Source of the DNA: Enterococcus_K sp051713825
GTDB lineage: Bacteria; Bacillota; Bacilli; Lactobacillales; Enterococcaceae
DNA: 64,000 nucleotides
Direction: 5' to 3'
Assembly (NCBI RefSeq): GCF_051713825.1
Contig: NZ_JBIOQR010000001.1
Span: forward strand, 496,001-560,000
In this document: positions 43,141 through 52,018 of the stretch, piece after piece
How positions within the stretch are numbered: the stretch's first letter is position 1
Layout: each line of letters begins with the position of its first letter
Program-made: the position numbers and the translations under genes
Notes under the pieces: model-generated
What the model was told of the DNA's origin: nothing
The model's database searches: none
The model's input: the letters and a program-made list of their open reading frames with translations, nothing else

Positions 43141-43717
43141 TAACTCTTTTGAAAATAAACTAGACAAGTGTCAGATGTATCTAAACATTATTGATGGAAA
43201 TATGAAAATAACAATTGTCTGCTTATTGAGACCTCTTTCGTTTTTTAAGGAAGTTCATTCACAAATCAGCCAATCAACAGTAAGTTATCATGTAAGGAAA
43301 AAGAAGCCTGATGGTGATCGAACTTCGATACGAAGCTTGCTGCAAGAGAACTCTTTGGCAAGTTCCAACTTAATTTCTATTAAACCGTACTGGGTGGCTA
43401 ACAGTGACGGTTTTTTTGATGTTTATCAGGAGGTTATAAAAGAAGCGTTCAACTCTAAAAACCGAGTAGGTACTGTGCAACATCACATACCTCGTTGTAT
43501 TTTTGTAGGAGTTGCTTCACGTATAGAGTAAGTTAACAGTGCAAAATTTTCAATTTCATTCATTATTGAATAAATATTTTTTATATCATAATCAGTAATG
43601 AGCTAGATATAAAAACAAAGAGCCAATAACTTGAGACATTAATTCTTAGTTATTAATTCCCTCTTGCATCTAACACCGTGTCATGAATTAACATGGATGT
43701 GAGAGGAGATGATTTTT
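43141..43717. other. Gap between R1 and the UvrA-fusion gene
   Basis: About 575 bp with no supportable gene. An open frame at 43175-43531 runs into repeat sequence and has no ribosome site. The promoter of the downstream gene should lie in 43560-43700, where the sequence is AT-rich; TTGAGA at 43633 is a possible -35 but no convincing partner was found. Confidence 0.5.
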
Positions 43718-46700
43718 ATGCAAGAAATAAATTTTTTAAAACAGAGTATTATTACGGAACCTAAAGAGTTTATTCAAAAATTTGATAATTTACCAACTAC
43801 GATTGAAAAACTCGTTCTATGTGTTCAAAATTTGGTCATCCATGCTGAGCACGAAAAACTATACGGTGTTCGATTTAGTAAAAAACAAACGGATGAGGAA
43901 TTGTTACGAACAGCTTATCAAATGCTACAAAAAATTGAACAGATTTCAAACAAACCATTATCGACCCTTCGTGAACCTAATATGCGATTAGTAGGTATGT
44001 GTCGTGATTATTGCTTGTTAGTGGTTTCTTTTTTACGTAGTCAAGAAATACAAGCAAGAATACGTGTTGGCTTTGCAAATTACTTTAAAACAGATATTCC
44101 CTATGAAGACCACTGGATTGTCGAATATTATCATTCTCAAGAAAAAAGATGGATTCGTATTGACCCTCAACTAGATGATATTCAAAAAGAACATTTTGGG
44201 GTATCTTTTGATTCTCTAAATTTACAATTTAAAAATGGATTTTTAAGTGGTGCTGAAGCTTGGAAACTATGCCGTCAAGGCTTCTACCATCAAGATGATT
44301 TTGGTTATAACAAAAACTGGAAAGGTTGGCAATCTGTCAAAGGAAACTTGTTGCACGATTTTAATTGCATGATTGGCTTAGAGCTATTGCCTTGGGATTT
44401 ATGGACGGACTTAAGCAATAAAAAATATAACCAATTAACAAAATCAGAAAAAGAGTTGCTTGATGAAATGGCAGAAATTTTAGCAAACCCTAATTTCGAT
44501 ACTAAAATATTGAGCGAACTTGTCTTGAAACTTCCAGAAAACTATCTACCTTCTATCTATTCACAGTTAAAGATTCTAGGAATTACAAGTGAATTAGCAA
44601 TTACGAATCCAGCATTGCTACAAGAAAAGTTTAAAGTAAATAAATTGCCTATGTCTAAGATAAAAGAGCCTGTTAAACAGAATCGTGATTCCATTTATTT
44701 AAAGGGAGCTAGAGAAAATAATCTTAAAAACGTTGAAGTAACAATACCTAAAAATCAATTTACGGTTGTAACAGGCGTAAGCGGAAGTGGTAAGTCTTCA
44801 CTTGTATTTGACACAATTTATCAGGAAGGAAAACACCGGTATCTGGAAAATGCCAATAGTGGAACAAAATTAAATGAACAGCTTATGAAACCTGATTTTG
44901 ATGTACTACAAGGACTCACTCCTACTATCGCTATTGAACAAAAAAAAGGAAATCAAAACCCTCGTTCGACCATTGGCACAATAACGGGGATTTGGGATTA
45001 TTTACGCATGTTATATGTAGCGATTGGAAAGCTATATTGTCCTTACTGTGCTGTCGAATTAATTTCTTTAAGTAAAACAAAAAATAGTTGTCCAAAATGT
45101 CAAACAATATTCACGAAACTAAATACATCCATCTTTAATGCAAATAGTCATACAGGTGCTTGTAGTGATTGCAACGGATTAGGCTATGTATATAAAATGA
45201 ATCCTCAAAAAATTGTATCTGATCCTCTTAAATCAATTTTAGATGGCGCCACACATTATTGGGGCAAGCTCAGAGGTAAAAAGCCAAGCGGTAACTGGAT
45301 GGTTGGTGAGCTATATGCCATTGCGAAAGAGGAAAGAATTGACTTAGATATTCCATGGGCCGAATTACCAGATTCCTTTATTGAGCACATTTTATATGGA
45401 ACACAAGATAAAATTTATTCTTATGAATATGAATCAAAAGGGAGAACGGCAAAAATTAAACGGCCTGCTTCTGGAGCAGTTCATCATATCCAACGCCTTT
45501 TTAGAGAAGCCACTTCAAGTGACACCCCTTATATGCAGTATATGGATAAAGAAAAATGCTCCACTTGTCAGGGAGAATTACTAGGTGTAGAAGCAAGGTT
45601 TACTGTAGTTTATGGATATCGCTTGCCTGAAATTATGAAGTTAACCATTCAGGAATTAATGAATTGGATTTGTACATTACAAGACCATCTCACAACAGAT
45701 GAAAAAAAATTAACCGATGAACTGATAGCGGAAATTGAAAACCGTTGTAATCATCTACTAAATGTAGGGTTGCATTACCTTTCTACAGACAGAACAGCTC
45801 CAACTTTATCAGGCGGTGAACTGCAAAGAGTTAGGTTATCAAATCAATTAGGAAATGAACTAGTTGGTATCACCTATATCCTTGATGAACCCTCTATAGG
45901 ATTACATCCAAGAGATAACCACTTAATTATTGACTCACTCAAAAATCTTGTGAAAAATGGCAATACAGTTATTGTCGTTGAGCACGATAAAGAAACAATG
46001 CTGTCTGCCGACTATATGATTGATGTTGGTTATGGTGCAGGCCAAGCAGGAGGAGAGATAGTAGCACGTGGAACGATTGAAGAAATCATTAAGAACCCAA
46101 AATCAATTACTGGGCAATATTTAGGAAAAGACAAGGAATCCATTGTGATAAGTAGAAGAAATATCAAAGATTGGATTGAATTAAACGGTTGCTCTGCCAA
46201 TAATCTGAAAAATATTGATGTCGAAATTCCGCTTAACTGCATAACAACTGTCACGGGAGTCAGTGGTTCAGGGAAAAGTTCACTCATATTTGAAAGTTTA
46301 GTTCCTGCTTTAGAAGAAGAGTTTAAGAAATCTAGTGTAAAAAAGAAATATTATCACTCAATTGTAGGGTTAGAACAAATTGATGGATATGTGTTAATGG
46401 ATCAGTCTTCCATCGGGAAGTCTATCCGTTCCTCAATCGCTACCTATACGAATGTTTTTGATGATATTCGATTCCTGTTTTCCAAAACACAATCTGCTAT
46501 AAAATTAGGATTTGATGACGCATATTTTAGCTACAATTCAAAAAAAGGACAGTGTCCGAACTGTTTAGGTATTGGAAAAATTAAAATTACCTTCCCCTAT
46601 ATCGCAGACCAGTGGGTCACATGCAGTGAATGCTCAGGCAAAAGATATCAAAATGATATTTTACAAATCACTTATCATGAAAAAAACATATCCGAAATCT

Positions 46701-47146
46701 TAAATATGGAAATTGTTGATGCTATAACTTTCTTTGAAAAATATACTGCAATCTATAATAAGCTGCTTGTTTTACTTGATGTAGGATTAGGTTATTTGAA
46801 GCTTGGTCAAAGCACAGCAACACTCAGTGGCGGTGAATCACAACGTTTAAAACTAGCAAAAGAACTTGGAGAAAAAGCAAAAGGAAACATGTTATATATT
46901 TTAGATGAGCCAACTACTGGATTACACTTTAAAGATATTGAAAAATTACAAATCGCATTTGAAAAACTCATTGAGGACGGACACTCTGTTTTAATTATTG
47001 AGCATGCGACAGAAATTATTTTAAATTCTGATTGGCTCATAGATATTGGGCCAGAAAGCGGAATTCATGGAGGGTGTATTGTTGCAACTGGAACACCTGA
47101 AGATATCAAACAAAACACAAATAGTATTACAGGGAGGTATTTATGA
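43718..47146 (+). CDS. Transglutaminase-like domain fused to UvrA-type ABC ATPase
   Basis: 1142 residues from ATG 43718 (GAGAGGAG nine bases upstream; the ATG at 43709 abuts the site). Residues 1 to about 165 are a transglutaminase-like fold with the triad Cys95 (GMCRDYC), His132 (YEDHWIVE) and Asp149 (RIDPQLD). About 165-325 resembles the C-terminal extension of stand-alone proteins of that kind (GLELLPWDLW). About 325-1142 is a full UvrA: Walker A GVSGSGKSS twice (about 353 and 847), signatures LSGGELQRVRLS (about 697) and LSGGESQRLKLA (about 1035), Walker B YILDEPSIGLH and YILDEPTTGLH, and zinc-type CxxC pairs (CPYC, CPKC, CSDC; CPNC, CSEC). At about 815 residues it is the short UvrA2/DrrC-like class linked to drug resistance rather than housekeeping repair. 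Coupled by a 4-bp overlap to an MFS exporter. The fusion is unusual. Confidence 0.88.
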   Translation: MQEINFLKQSIITEPKEFIQKFDNLPTTIEKLVLCVQNLVIHAEHEKLYGVRFSKKQTDEELLRTAYQMLQKIEQISNKPLSTLREPNMRLVGMCRDYCLLVVSFLRSQEIQARIRVGFANYFKTDIPYEDHWIVEYYHSQEKRWIRIDPQLDDIQKEHFGVSFDSLNLQFKNGFLSGAEAWKLCRQGFYHQDDFGYNKNWKGWQSVKGNLLHDFNCMIGLELLPWDLWTDLSNKKYNQLTKSEKELLDEMAEILANPNFDTKILSELVLKLPENYLPSIYSQLKILGITSELAITNPALLQEKFKVNKLPMSKIKEPVKQNRDSIYLKGARENNLKNVEVTIPKNQFTVVTGVSGSGKSSLVFDTIYQEGKHRYLENANSGTKLNEQLMKPDFDVLQGLTPTIAIEQKKGNQNPRSTIGTITGIWDYLRMLYVAIGKLYCPYCAVELISLSKTKNSCPKCQTIFTKLNTSIFNANSHTGACSDCNGLGYVYKMNPQKIVSDPLKSILDGATHYWGKLRGKKPSGNWMVGELYAIAKEERIDLDIPWAELPDSFIEHILYGTQDKIYSYEYESKGRTAKIKRPASGAVHHIQRLFREATSSDTPYMQYMDKEKCSTCQGELLGVEARFTVVYGYRLPEIMKLTIQELMNWICTLQDHLTTDEKKLTDELIAEIENRCNHLLNVGLHYLSTDRTAPTLSGGELQRVRLSNQLGNELVGITYILDEPSIGLHPRDNHLIIDSLKNLVKNGNTVIVVEHDKETMLSADYMIDVGYGAGQAGGEIVARGTIEEIIKNPKSITGQYLGKDKESIVISRRNIKDWIELNGCSANNLKNIDVEIPLNCITTVTGVSGSGKSSLIFESLVPALEEEFKKSSVKKKYYHSIVGLEQIDGYVLMDQSSIGKSIRSSIATYTNVFDDIRFLFSKTQSAIKLGFDDAYFSYNSKKGQCPNCLGIGKIKITFPYIADQWVTCSECSGKRYQNDILQITYHEKNISEILNMEIVDAITFFEKYTAIYNKLLVLLDVGLGYLKLGQSTATLSGGESQRLKLAKELGEKAKGNMLYILDEPTTGLHFKDIEKLQIAFEKLIEDGHSVLIIEHATEIILNSDWLIDIGPESGIHGGCIVATGTPEDIKQNTNSITGRYL

Positions 47147-48324
47147 AATTGAATTGGAAAAAGAGATTGTTTGTTTTCATGGTTAGTCAAACTGTATCTA
47201 TGCTTGGTTCCTCTGTTGTTTCATTATCCCTCATTTGGTATGTAACACTGCAAACCAATTCAGGTTTAGCCATTACAGGGATTACGATTACTACCTTCCT
47301 CCCACAAGCACTTGTTATGCTTATGGGAGGCGTACTTGCTGACCGTTTTCCACTTAAGCGAATCATAATACTGTCAGATGGTTTTATTGCATTTGCTACC
47401 CTAAGCTTGGCACTTCTTTATGCAAACGGATATCACTCTATTTGGTGGTTATACATTTTCAACAGTTTCCGCTCATTAGGGAGTGGTATACAACTACCTG
47501 CAACCAAGAGCATCTTACCTTCTTTTGTTCCCGAAAACGAACTAATGCGTGCAAATAGTTATTCCACTACTACATGGAGTATCGTGCAATTAGTGTCTCC
47601 AGCACTCGCAGGAGTTGCCTTGAGTTTATTCTCATTAAGCATAGTTTTGTTGATTGATGTTGTGACAGCAATCATTGGAATTGGTCTCTTATGTAGTATG
47701 CCAATAATTCATAAACAAAGGCAAGTATCGGAAAATGGATTCTCTTCTTTGAAACAAGGTTTTATCTACCTAAAAAAGTCAAAAAATATGAGAACGATTA
47801 TGTCACTTTATACTATTTTCAGCTTTTTAGTGGTGCCAGCTTCACAGTTAACCCCTTTACTTGCTTCTCATAATGTAGGAGATAAGGTATGGGTTTTAAC
47901 AAGTATTGAAATGGCATTTTCAATTGGTGCATTATTGGGGAGCATTTATTTAGGCTATAAAAAAATAACCCTTTCGTATTTTAAGTTAATCGGTTATTCT
48001 GTCTGTGTTTTTGGACTAGCAATGGGTGCCCTTATCATCGCAAAATCAATAGGGTTATTTTTTGTTTTTATGCTTGTGATGGGCATTGGAAGTCCACTAT
48101 ACTACACGCCTATCATAACAATGATACAAGAGTATAGTTCTCCAATATATATGGGAAGAATGTTCTCTTATCTTGATTTGTTTGGGACGTTAGCAACTCC
48201 TTTAGGGATGTTGATATTTGCTCCAATTAGTAATGTCAATTTGAATTTATCCTTTATCATACCGAGTATTTCACTTCTATTTCTAGGTGCTTGGATTTTT
48301 CGTAATCAAAAAAAGATTACTTAA
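47143..48324 (+). CDS. MFS exporter of the macrolide-efflux (DHA3) type
   Basis: 393 residues, twelve hydrophobic segments. Early motif GGVLADRFPLKRIIILSDG (about 66-84) and NSFRSLGSGIQLPATKSILPS with SYSTTTWSIVQLVSPALAG are typical of Mef-like DHA3 exporters. Its ATG overlaps the stop of the UvrA-fusion gene (ATGA), and GGGAGG lies upstream, so the two proteins are made together. Together with a UvrA-like ATPase this looks like a resistance module against a DNA-acting or ribosome-acting compound (inference). Overlaps the end of the convergent MerR gene by 8 bp. Confidence 0.88.
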   Translation: MKLNWKKRLFVFMVSQTVSMLGSSVVSLSLIWYVTLQTNSGLAITGITITTFLPQALVMLMGGVLADRFPLKRIIILSDGFIAFATLSLALLYANGYHSIWWLYIFNSFRSLGSGIQLPATKSILPSFVPENELMRANSYSTTTWSIVQLVSPALAGVALSLFSLSIVLLIDVVTAIIGIGLLCSMPIIHKQRQVSENGFSSLKQGFIYLKKSKNMRTIMSLYTIFSFLVVPASQLTPLLASHNVGDKVWVLTSIEMAFSIGALLGSIYLGYKKITLSYFKLIGYSVCVFGLAMGALIIAKSIGLFFVFMLVMGIGSPLYYTPIITMIQEYSSPIYMGRMFSYLDLFGTLATPLGMLIFAPISNVNLNLSFIIPSISLLFLGAWIFRNQKKIT

Positions 48325-49135
48325 TCAAGAGTAAAGGAATCTGAATTTCTGTTAGATATTCACTTTCATTTTTTGTATGACGTCCATCAATAATGGTTAT
48401 TTGCCTAGAAGTCTCTCCTAAAGAATACTCTGTATTTTGAGATAACCATTCAACAAAAGAGTGATAAGCCTTATCAATGTTCTTATAAGAGCCATACACC
48501 ATCATAGAAGCCATGTGATGAACTTCTTCTAATGAGCGATAATGGATAGTTTGAGATGACTTAGTTTCTTTTTTAACGATAAAGGCAACCTCAATATCTA
48601 TACTTTCATCAACCGTATCATGATAAATTGCGATATTATTATATCTTGTCTGGTCAATGGAAATATGCTGTTTTTTTACAAAATTATAAAGCTCTTCCCA
48701 AAGCTTTTCTTCTTCAAAATGATTTTTCATCTTTCTTCTCAATGAAATGATAGGAAATGCTGGGATCGACTTAATAATAATCGCATATTCTTTTTCAATA
48801 TTGTTCTGATGAATATGATTGATTACTTGTTGAAGCTTTAAAGATCGCTCTTGTGTTTGTTCAATTATTTGATTCGTTGTTTGTAGTTGGTCTTCCATAT
48901 ACTCTAAAAGCGTGTTTTTATCCCAAGCGTTTATAATCGCTTTTATTTCCGAAATACTAAAATTTAAATCTCTCAACATGATAATTTTTTGCAGAAGCGG
49001 TACTTGTGAAATTGAGTATGAACGATGACCTGTCACTTCATCAATTTCTTTAGGTTTTAAGACTTCCTCTTTATCGTAATAACGAAGCATACGTACAGAT
49101 ACTTTTGTAAGTTTAGAAAAATCACCTATTTTCAT
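48317..49135 (-). CDS. MerR family regulator with GyrI-like effector domain
   Basis: 272 residues. N-terminal MerR winged helix (MKIGDFSKLTKVSVRMLRYYDKE and ITGHRSYS-type second part), a coiled-coil dimerisation helix (about 80-112), then a C-terminal domain (about 120-272) in the style of BmrR/GyrI drug-binding domains. Convergent with the UvrA-fusion/MFS operon and ending inside it. By analogy with BmrR-type activators it may sense the compound the module protects against; control of the operon is inference because the operon promoter lies 5.4 kb away. Confidence 0.87.
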   Translation of the reverse strand: MKIGDFSKLTKVSVRMLRYYDKEEVLKPKEIDEVTGHRSYSISQVPLLQKIIMLRDLNFSISEIKAIINAWDKNTLLEYMEDQLQTTNQIIEQTQERSLKLQQVINHIHQNNIEKEYAIIIKSIPAFPIISLRRKMKNHFEEEKLWEELYNFVKKQHISIDQTRYNNIAIYHDTVDESIDIEVAFIVKKETKSSQTIHYRSLEEVHHMASMMVYGSYKNIDKAYHSFVEWLSQNTEYSLGETSRQITIIDGRHTKNESEYLTEIQIPLLLIK

Positions 49136-49165
49136 TTGGTCACCTCTTATTTCAATTATAGTTGT

Positions 49166-49182
49166 TTGAATGTATACTTCAA
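49166..49182 (-). promoter_or_regulatory. Candidate MerR operator/promoter
   Basis: TTGAATGTATACTTCAA is a 17-bp dyad with perfect five-base arms. On the minus strand it overlaps a -35-like TTGAAG, with TATAAT 16 bases further toward the merR start. Fits autoregulation. Confidence 0.5.
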
Positions 49183-49284
49183 GCTTTGCAGTAATGCTTC
49201 TAGGAGGAGTTACTATGCTTAGGAGATACCTTGAAATAACTGAAGTTTTAAAATATGGCGGAAAATTTTAGATAAATAGATCAA

Positions 49285-50187
49285 TTAGTTATAGTATACG
49301 CGAAGTTGAATATTTTGATCGTAATCACCGAATCCACGACCAAAGATAGTTAATCCTCCGACGTTTTCTGATTCTTCCTTAACTTCAAAACGAATCGTCC
49401 AGTTCTTCGAGTTATCCTGAAATTCTTTAACAGTCACATCTGATAATTTTTCTCCGTCCATAAAGGTTCCTTCATGATTGATTTGAAGTATTTTTAATAA
49501 GCCGTATTGATTCATATCATTCGGCCACCATTCAGGATTTATTTTTCCTCGGCGATCAGAATAATCCCCTAGACTTGTCCATGTTCCTAAAGTAATTCCA
49601 TTTAATGAAAAGGTAATATCAGAAGGCCAGTTATCTTTAGCGAAAGGATACTCTGAAGAAATTTCCATGCTCAGTTCAATTTTTTGTAAAATCTCATTTG
49701 TATCTAGGTAATTAGTTGCTTTGTATTCTAAAAAACCTTTTGTAAACCAAACAATTTGTGCGGAGATACGACTAGAATCCATAAAAAACTTAGGCATATC
49801 TAATTGACCAATGAATTTATTCGCTGAGGCCATTCCACAAGAGGGTGAAATATCATAATCTGTAAACTGTCCTAATGGAATATCCGCATCATAGTAATCA
49901 TAGGCTTCTTCAATTTTTTCGGGAAATTGAATCATCAGATTTTCTACTTTTAGCATGGAAATCTTTTGGATTCCTGATTTCCCAGGAATCTTTCGTGTGG
50001 AGATTAAATCAGCTGCCTCTAGTTTGTTTACGTGCATGGTGACAATGGAGTTACTTAAGTCTAGTGCCTTGGCAAGCTCTTTGATATTCATCCTTTTTTT
50101 TGCCAGAAGCTGAATAATTTTTATTCGAACAGGGCTATCTAAAGCGCTGAATACGGGTAATGATTCTTCGGAAAGTTCAATGTTCAT
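49285..50187 (-). CDS. ArsR-type regulator with large C-terminal domain (glycan locus regulator 2)
   Basis: 300 residues, colinear with the protein at 30989-31903 over its whole length. Winged helix: SALDSPVRIKIIQLLAKK, IKELAKALDLSNSIVTMHVN, KLEAADLISTRKIPGKSG. The C-terminal domain shares spaced blocks with its paralogue: LGQFTDYDISPSCGMAS, RISAQIVWFTKGFLEYK, FAKDNWPSDITFSLNG, WWPNDMNQYGLLKI and NVGGLTIFG. Conserved Trp, Asn and Asp suggest a carbohydrate-binding beta-sandwich. Divergent from the GH51 arabinofuranosidase gene, its likely target. Spacing to that gene is 337 bp and contains an inverted repeat and a cre site. Confidence 0.75.
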   Translation of the reverse strand: MNIELSEESLPVFSALDSPVRIKIIQLLAKKRMNIKELAKALDLSNSIVTMHVNKLEAADLISTRKIPGKSGIQKISMLKVENLMIQFPEKIEEAYDYYDADIPLGQFTDYDISPSCGMASANKFIGQLDMPKFFMDSSRISAQIVWFTKGFLEYKATNYLDTNEILQKIELSMEISSEYPFAKDNWPSDITFSLNGITLGTWTSLGDYSDRRGKINPEWWPNDMNQYGLLKILQINHEGTFMDGEKLSDVTVKEFQDNSKNWTIRFEVKEESENVGGLTIFGRGFGDYDQNIQLRVYYN

Positions 50188-50300
50188 AGATTATCATCCT
50201 TTTTAGTGAGTACATAGTTAATAAAAGACAGTACGACTACATACAAGTTTCGTTACACCTACTATAGTAAGTGAAAAATGAGTAAAAATAAATAAATTTC

Positions 50301-50426
50301 AGTAACTATTTTGTATTTCAGCATCACTCTTTAATTGTATGATAAATAAAAATAAGAATTAAATCAAATTTATTTAATAGACGCTTCTGAAAATAGAAAG
50401 TAATTAAATGAATAAAAATAGTTACT
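50301..50426. promoter_or_regulatory. Inverted repeats in the ArsR-GH51 divergent region
   Basis: AGTAACTATTTT (50301-50312) and its exact reverse complement AAAATAGTTACT (50415-50426) are 102 bp apart; the right one ends eight bases before a cre site. They may be two binding sites of the adjacent regulator. A CTACTATAGTAAG near-palindrome is at about 50258-50270. Confidence 0.4.
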
Positions 50427-50433
50427 TTGTTAT

Positions 50434-50447
50434 TGACAACGCTTTCG
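50434..50447 (+). promoter_or_regulatory. Candidate cre (CcpA) site upstream of GH51
   Basis: TGACAACGCTTTCG matches TGWAARCGYTWNCW at 12 of 14 positions and overlaps a TTGACA -35-like hexamer (50433-50438), so CcpA binding would block transcription. Confidence 0.6.
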
Positions 50448-50524
50448 AAAGATGTAAATATATAAATGTAATTTATTTTTTGTTTATTTTGTTAATGTTT
50501 TTATGAATTAAAGGAGGAGAAGTC

Positions 50525-52006
50525 GTGGAAGCAAAATTGAAAGTTAGCGAAGGGTTTGAGATAGCCAAAATAGATAAAAGAATTTATTCGTCTTTTGTTG
50601 AACATATGGGGAGGTGTGTGTATGGAGGGATATACGATCCTAAGAATAGCCTTTCCAATGAAAAAGGATATAGAAAAGATGTTATTGAGGCAATTAATGA
50701 ATTGTCTGTTCCTATGATTCGTTATCCAGGTGGGAATTTTGTCTCTGGTTATAGATGGGAAGATGGCGTCGGCCCCAAGAATGAACGGCCAAGAAAAGTT
50801 GATCTTCACTGGCGAACGGTTGAGTCAAATCAATTTGGTACAGATGAATTTATGGATTGGGTCAAAGAAGTGAATGCGGAAGCTATGATGGCAGTGAATC
50901 TTGGAACGCGAGGCATCCAAGAGGCCTGTGATTTGTTAGAGTATTGTAATCTTGATTCAGACTCTTATTGGGCAGAAAAAAGAAGAGCGCACGGGAGAAA
51001 ATCAGCTTATAAGGTTAAGACATGGTGTTTAGGAAATGAAATGGATGGCCCCTGGCAGACAGGACATAAGACGGCTTATGAATATGCTCGTTTAGCCAAC
51101 GAAACAGCAAATGCAATGCGCTTGTTAGACCCTGCTATTGAACTAGTTGTTTGCGGAAGTTCTAATGAGTCAATGCCGACATTTGGCGAATGGGAAGAGA
51201 CTGTGCTCAAAGAATGCTACGACAATGTTGATTATATATCTATGCATCAATATTTTGATGCACCCACAAAAGGAACGCTTCATCATTTAGCAAAATCTGT
51301 TCGCATGGATAAATTTATTGATTCGGTTGTTTCAATTTGTGACTCAATTAAAGCAATTAAACGATCTGATAAGACGATGATGATTTCATTTGATGAATGG
51401 AATGCTTGGTATCATTCTAATGAGCATGATTTAGAGGTTACCCCTTGGCAAGAAGCGCCCAATATTCTAGAAGATAACTATACATTTGAGGATGGATTAT
51501 TAGTTGGCTTGGCTCTTATCACACTTTTAAAGCATGCTGATCGAGTGAAAATTGCTTGTATGGCTCAGCTAGTCAATGTTATCGCACCTATTTTTACTAA
51601 TGAAGAAGGGCTATTTAAACAAACAATCTTTTATCCATATGCACATGCGTCAAATTACGGAAGAGGGACGGTGTTACAAGCCATTATTGAAAGCCCAACG
51701 TACGAGGTAGAAGAATTTGGGCGTGTCTCATATTTAGATAGTGTAGTAATCGAAAATGATGATAATGAACATCTGACTATTTTTGCAGTAAACCGTAGCT
51801 TAAATGAAACCATGGATTTATCTTTAGATTTTATGGGATATGAAGCTTATCAATTAGAGAGTCACATTGAGTACGCTTCAACAGATCCTGTTGTAAAAAA
51901 TTCTTTTAGTTCTTCAATAGAACCAGTTGAGATGAAATTGGATGCAAACATAAAACAGGTAACAATTAAACCACTTTCTTGGAATGTCATTCGACTAAAA
52001 AAATAG
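50525..52006 (+). CDS. abfA: Alpha-L-arabinofuranosidase, glycoside hydrolase family 51
   Basis: 493 residues, GTG start after AAAGGAGGAG. The retaining GH51 enzyme removes arabinofuranose from arabinan, arabinoxylan or arabinogalactan fragments in the cytoplasm. Acid/base Glu172 in WCLGNEMDGPWQ and nucleophile Glu291 in ISFDEWNAWY are present, with MIRYPGGNFVSGYRWEDGVGP near the N-terminus. First gene of an operon with an ABC importer and LacZ; divergent from the second ArsR-type regulator and under a likely cre site. Confidence 0.95.
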   Translation: MEAKLKVSEGFEIAKIDKRIYSSFVEHMGRCVYGGIYDPKNSLSNEKGYRKDVIEAINELSVPMIRYPGGNFVSGYRWEDGVGPKNERPRKVDLHWRTVESNQFGTDEFMDWVKEVNAEAMMAVNLGTRGIQEACDLLEYCNLDSDSYWAEKRRAHGRKSAYKVKTWCLGNEMDGPWQTGHKTAYEYARLANETANAMRLLDPAIELVVCGSSNESMPTFGEWEETVLKECYDNVDYISMHQYFDAPTKGTLHHLAKSVRMDKFIDSVVSICDSIKAIKRSDKTMMISFDEWNAWYHSNEHDLEVTPWQEAPNILEDNYTFEDGLLVGLALITLLKHADRVKIACMAQLVNVIAPIFTNEEGLFKQTIFYPYAHASNYGRGTVLQAIIESPTYEVEEFGRVSYLDSVVIENDDNEHLTIFAVNRSLNETMDLSLDFMGYEAYQLESHIEYASTDPVVKNSFSSSIEPVEMKLDANIKQVTIKPLSWNVIRLKK

Positions 52007-52018
52007 GGGGAAAGAGAC

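Noticed and set aside
42795..43490. Repeated 46-bp units as a CRISPR array
   Set aside because: Only two good units with a five-base spacer and one decayed unit; no cas genes.
43175..43531. 118-codon open frame upstream of the UvrA-fusion gene
   Set aside because: It has no ribosome site, resembles no protein, and its second half is translated intergenic repeat sequence.
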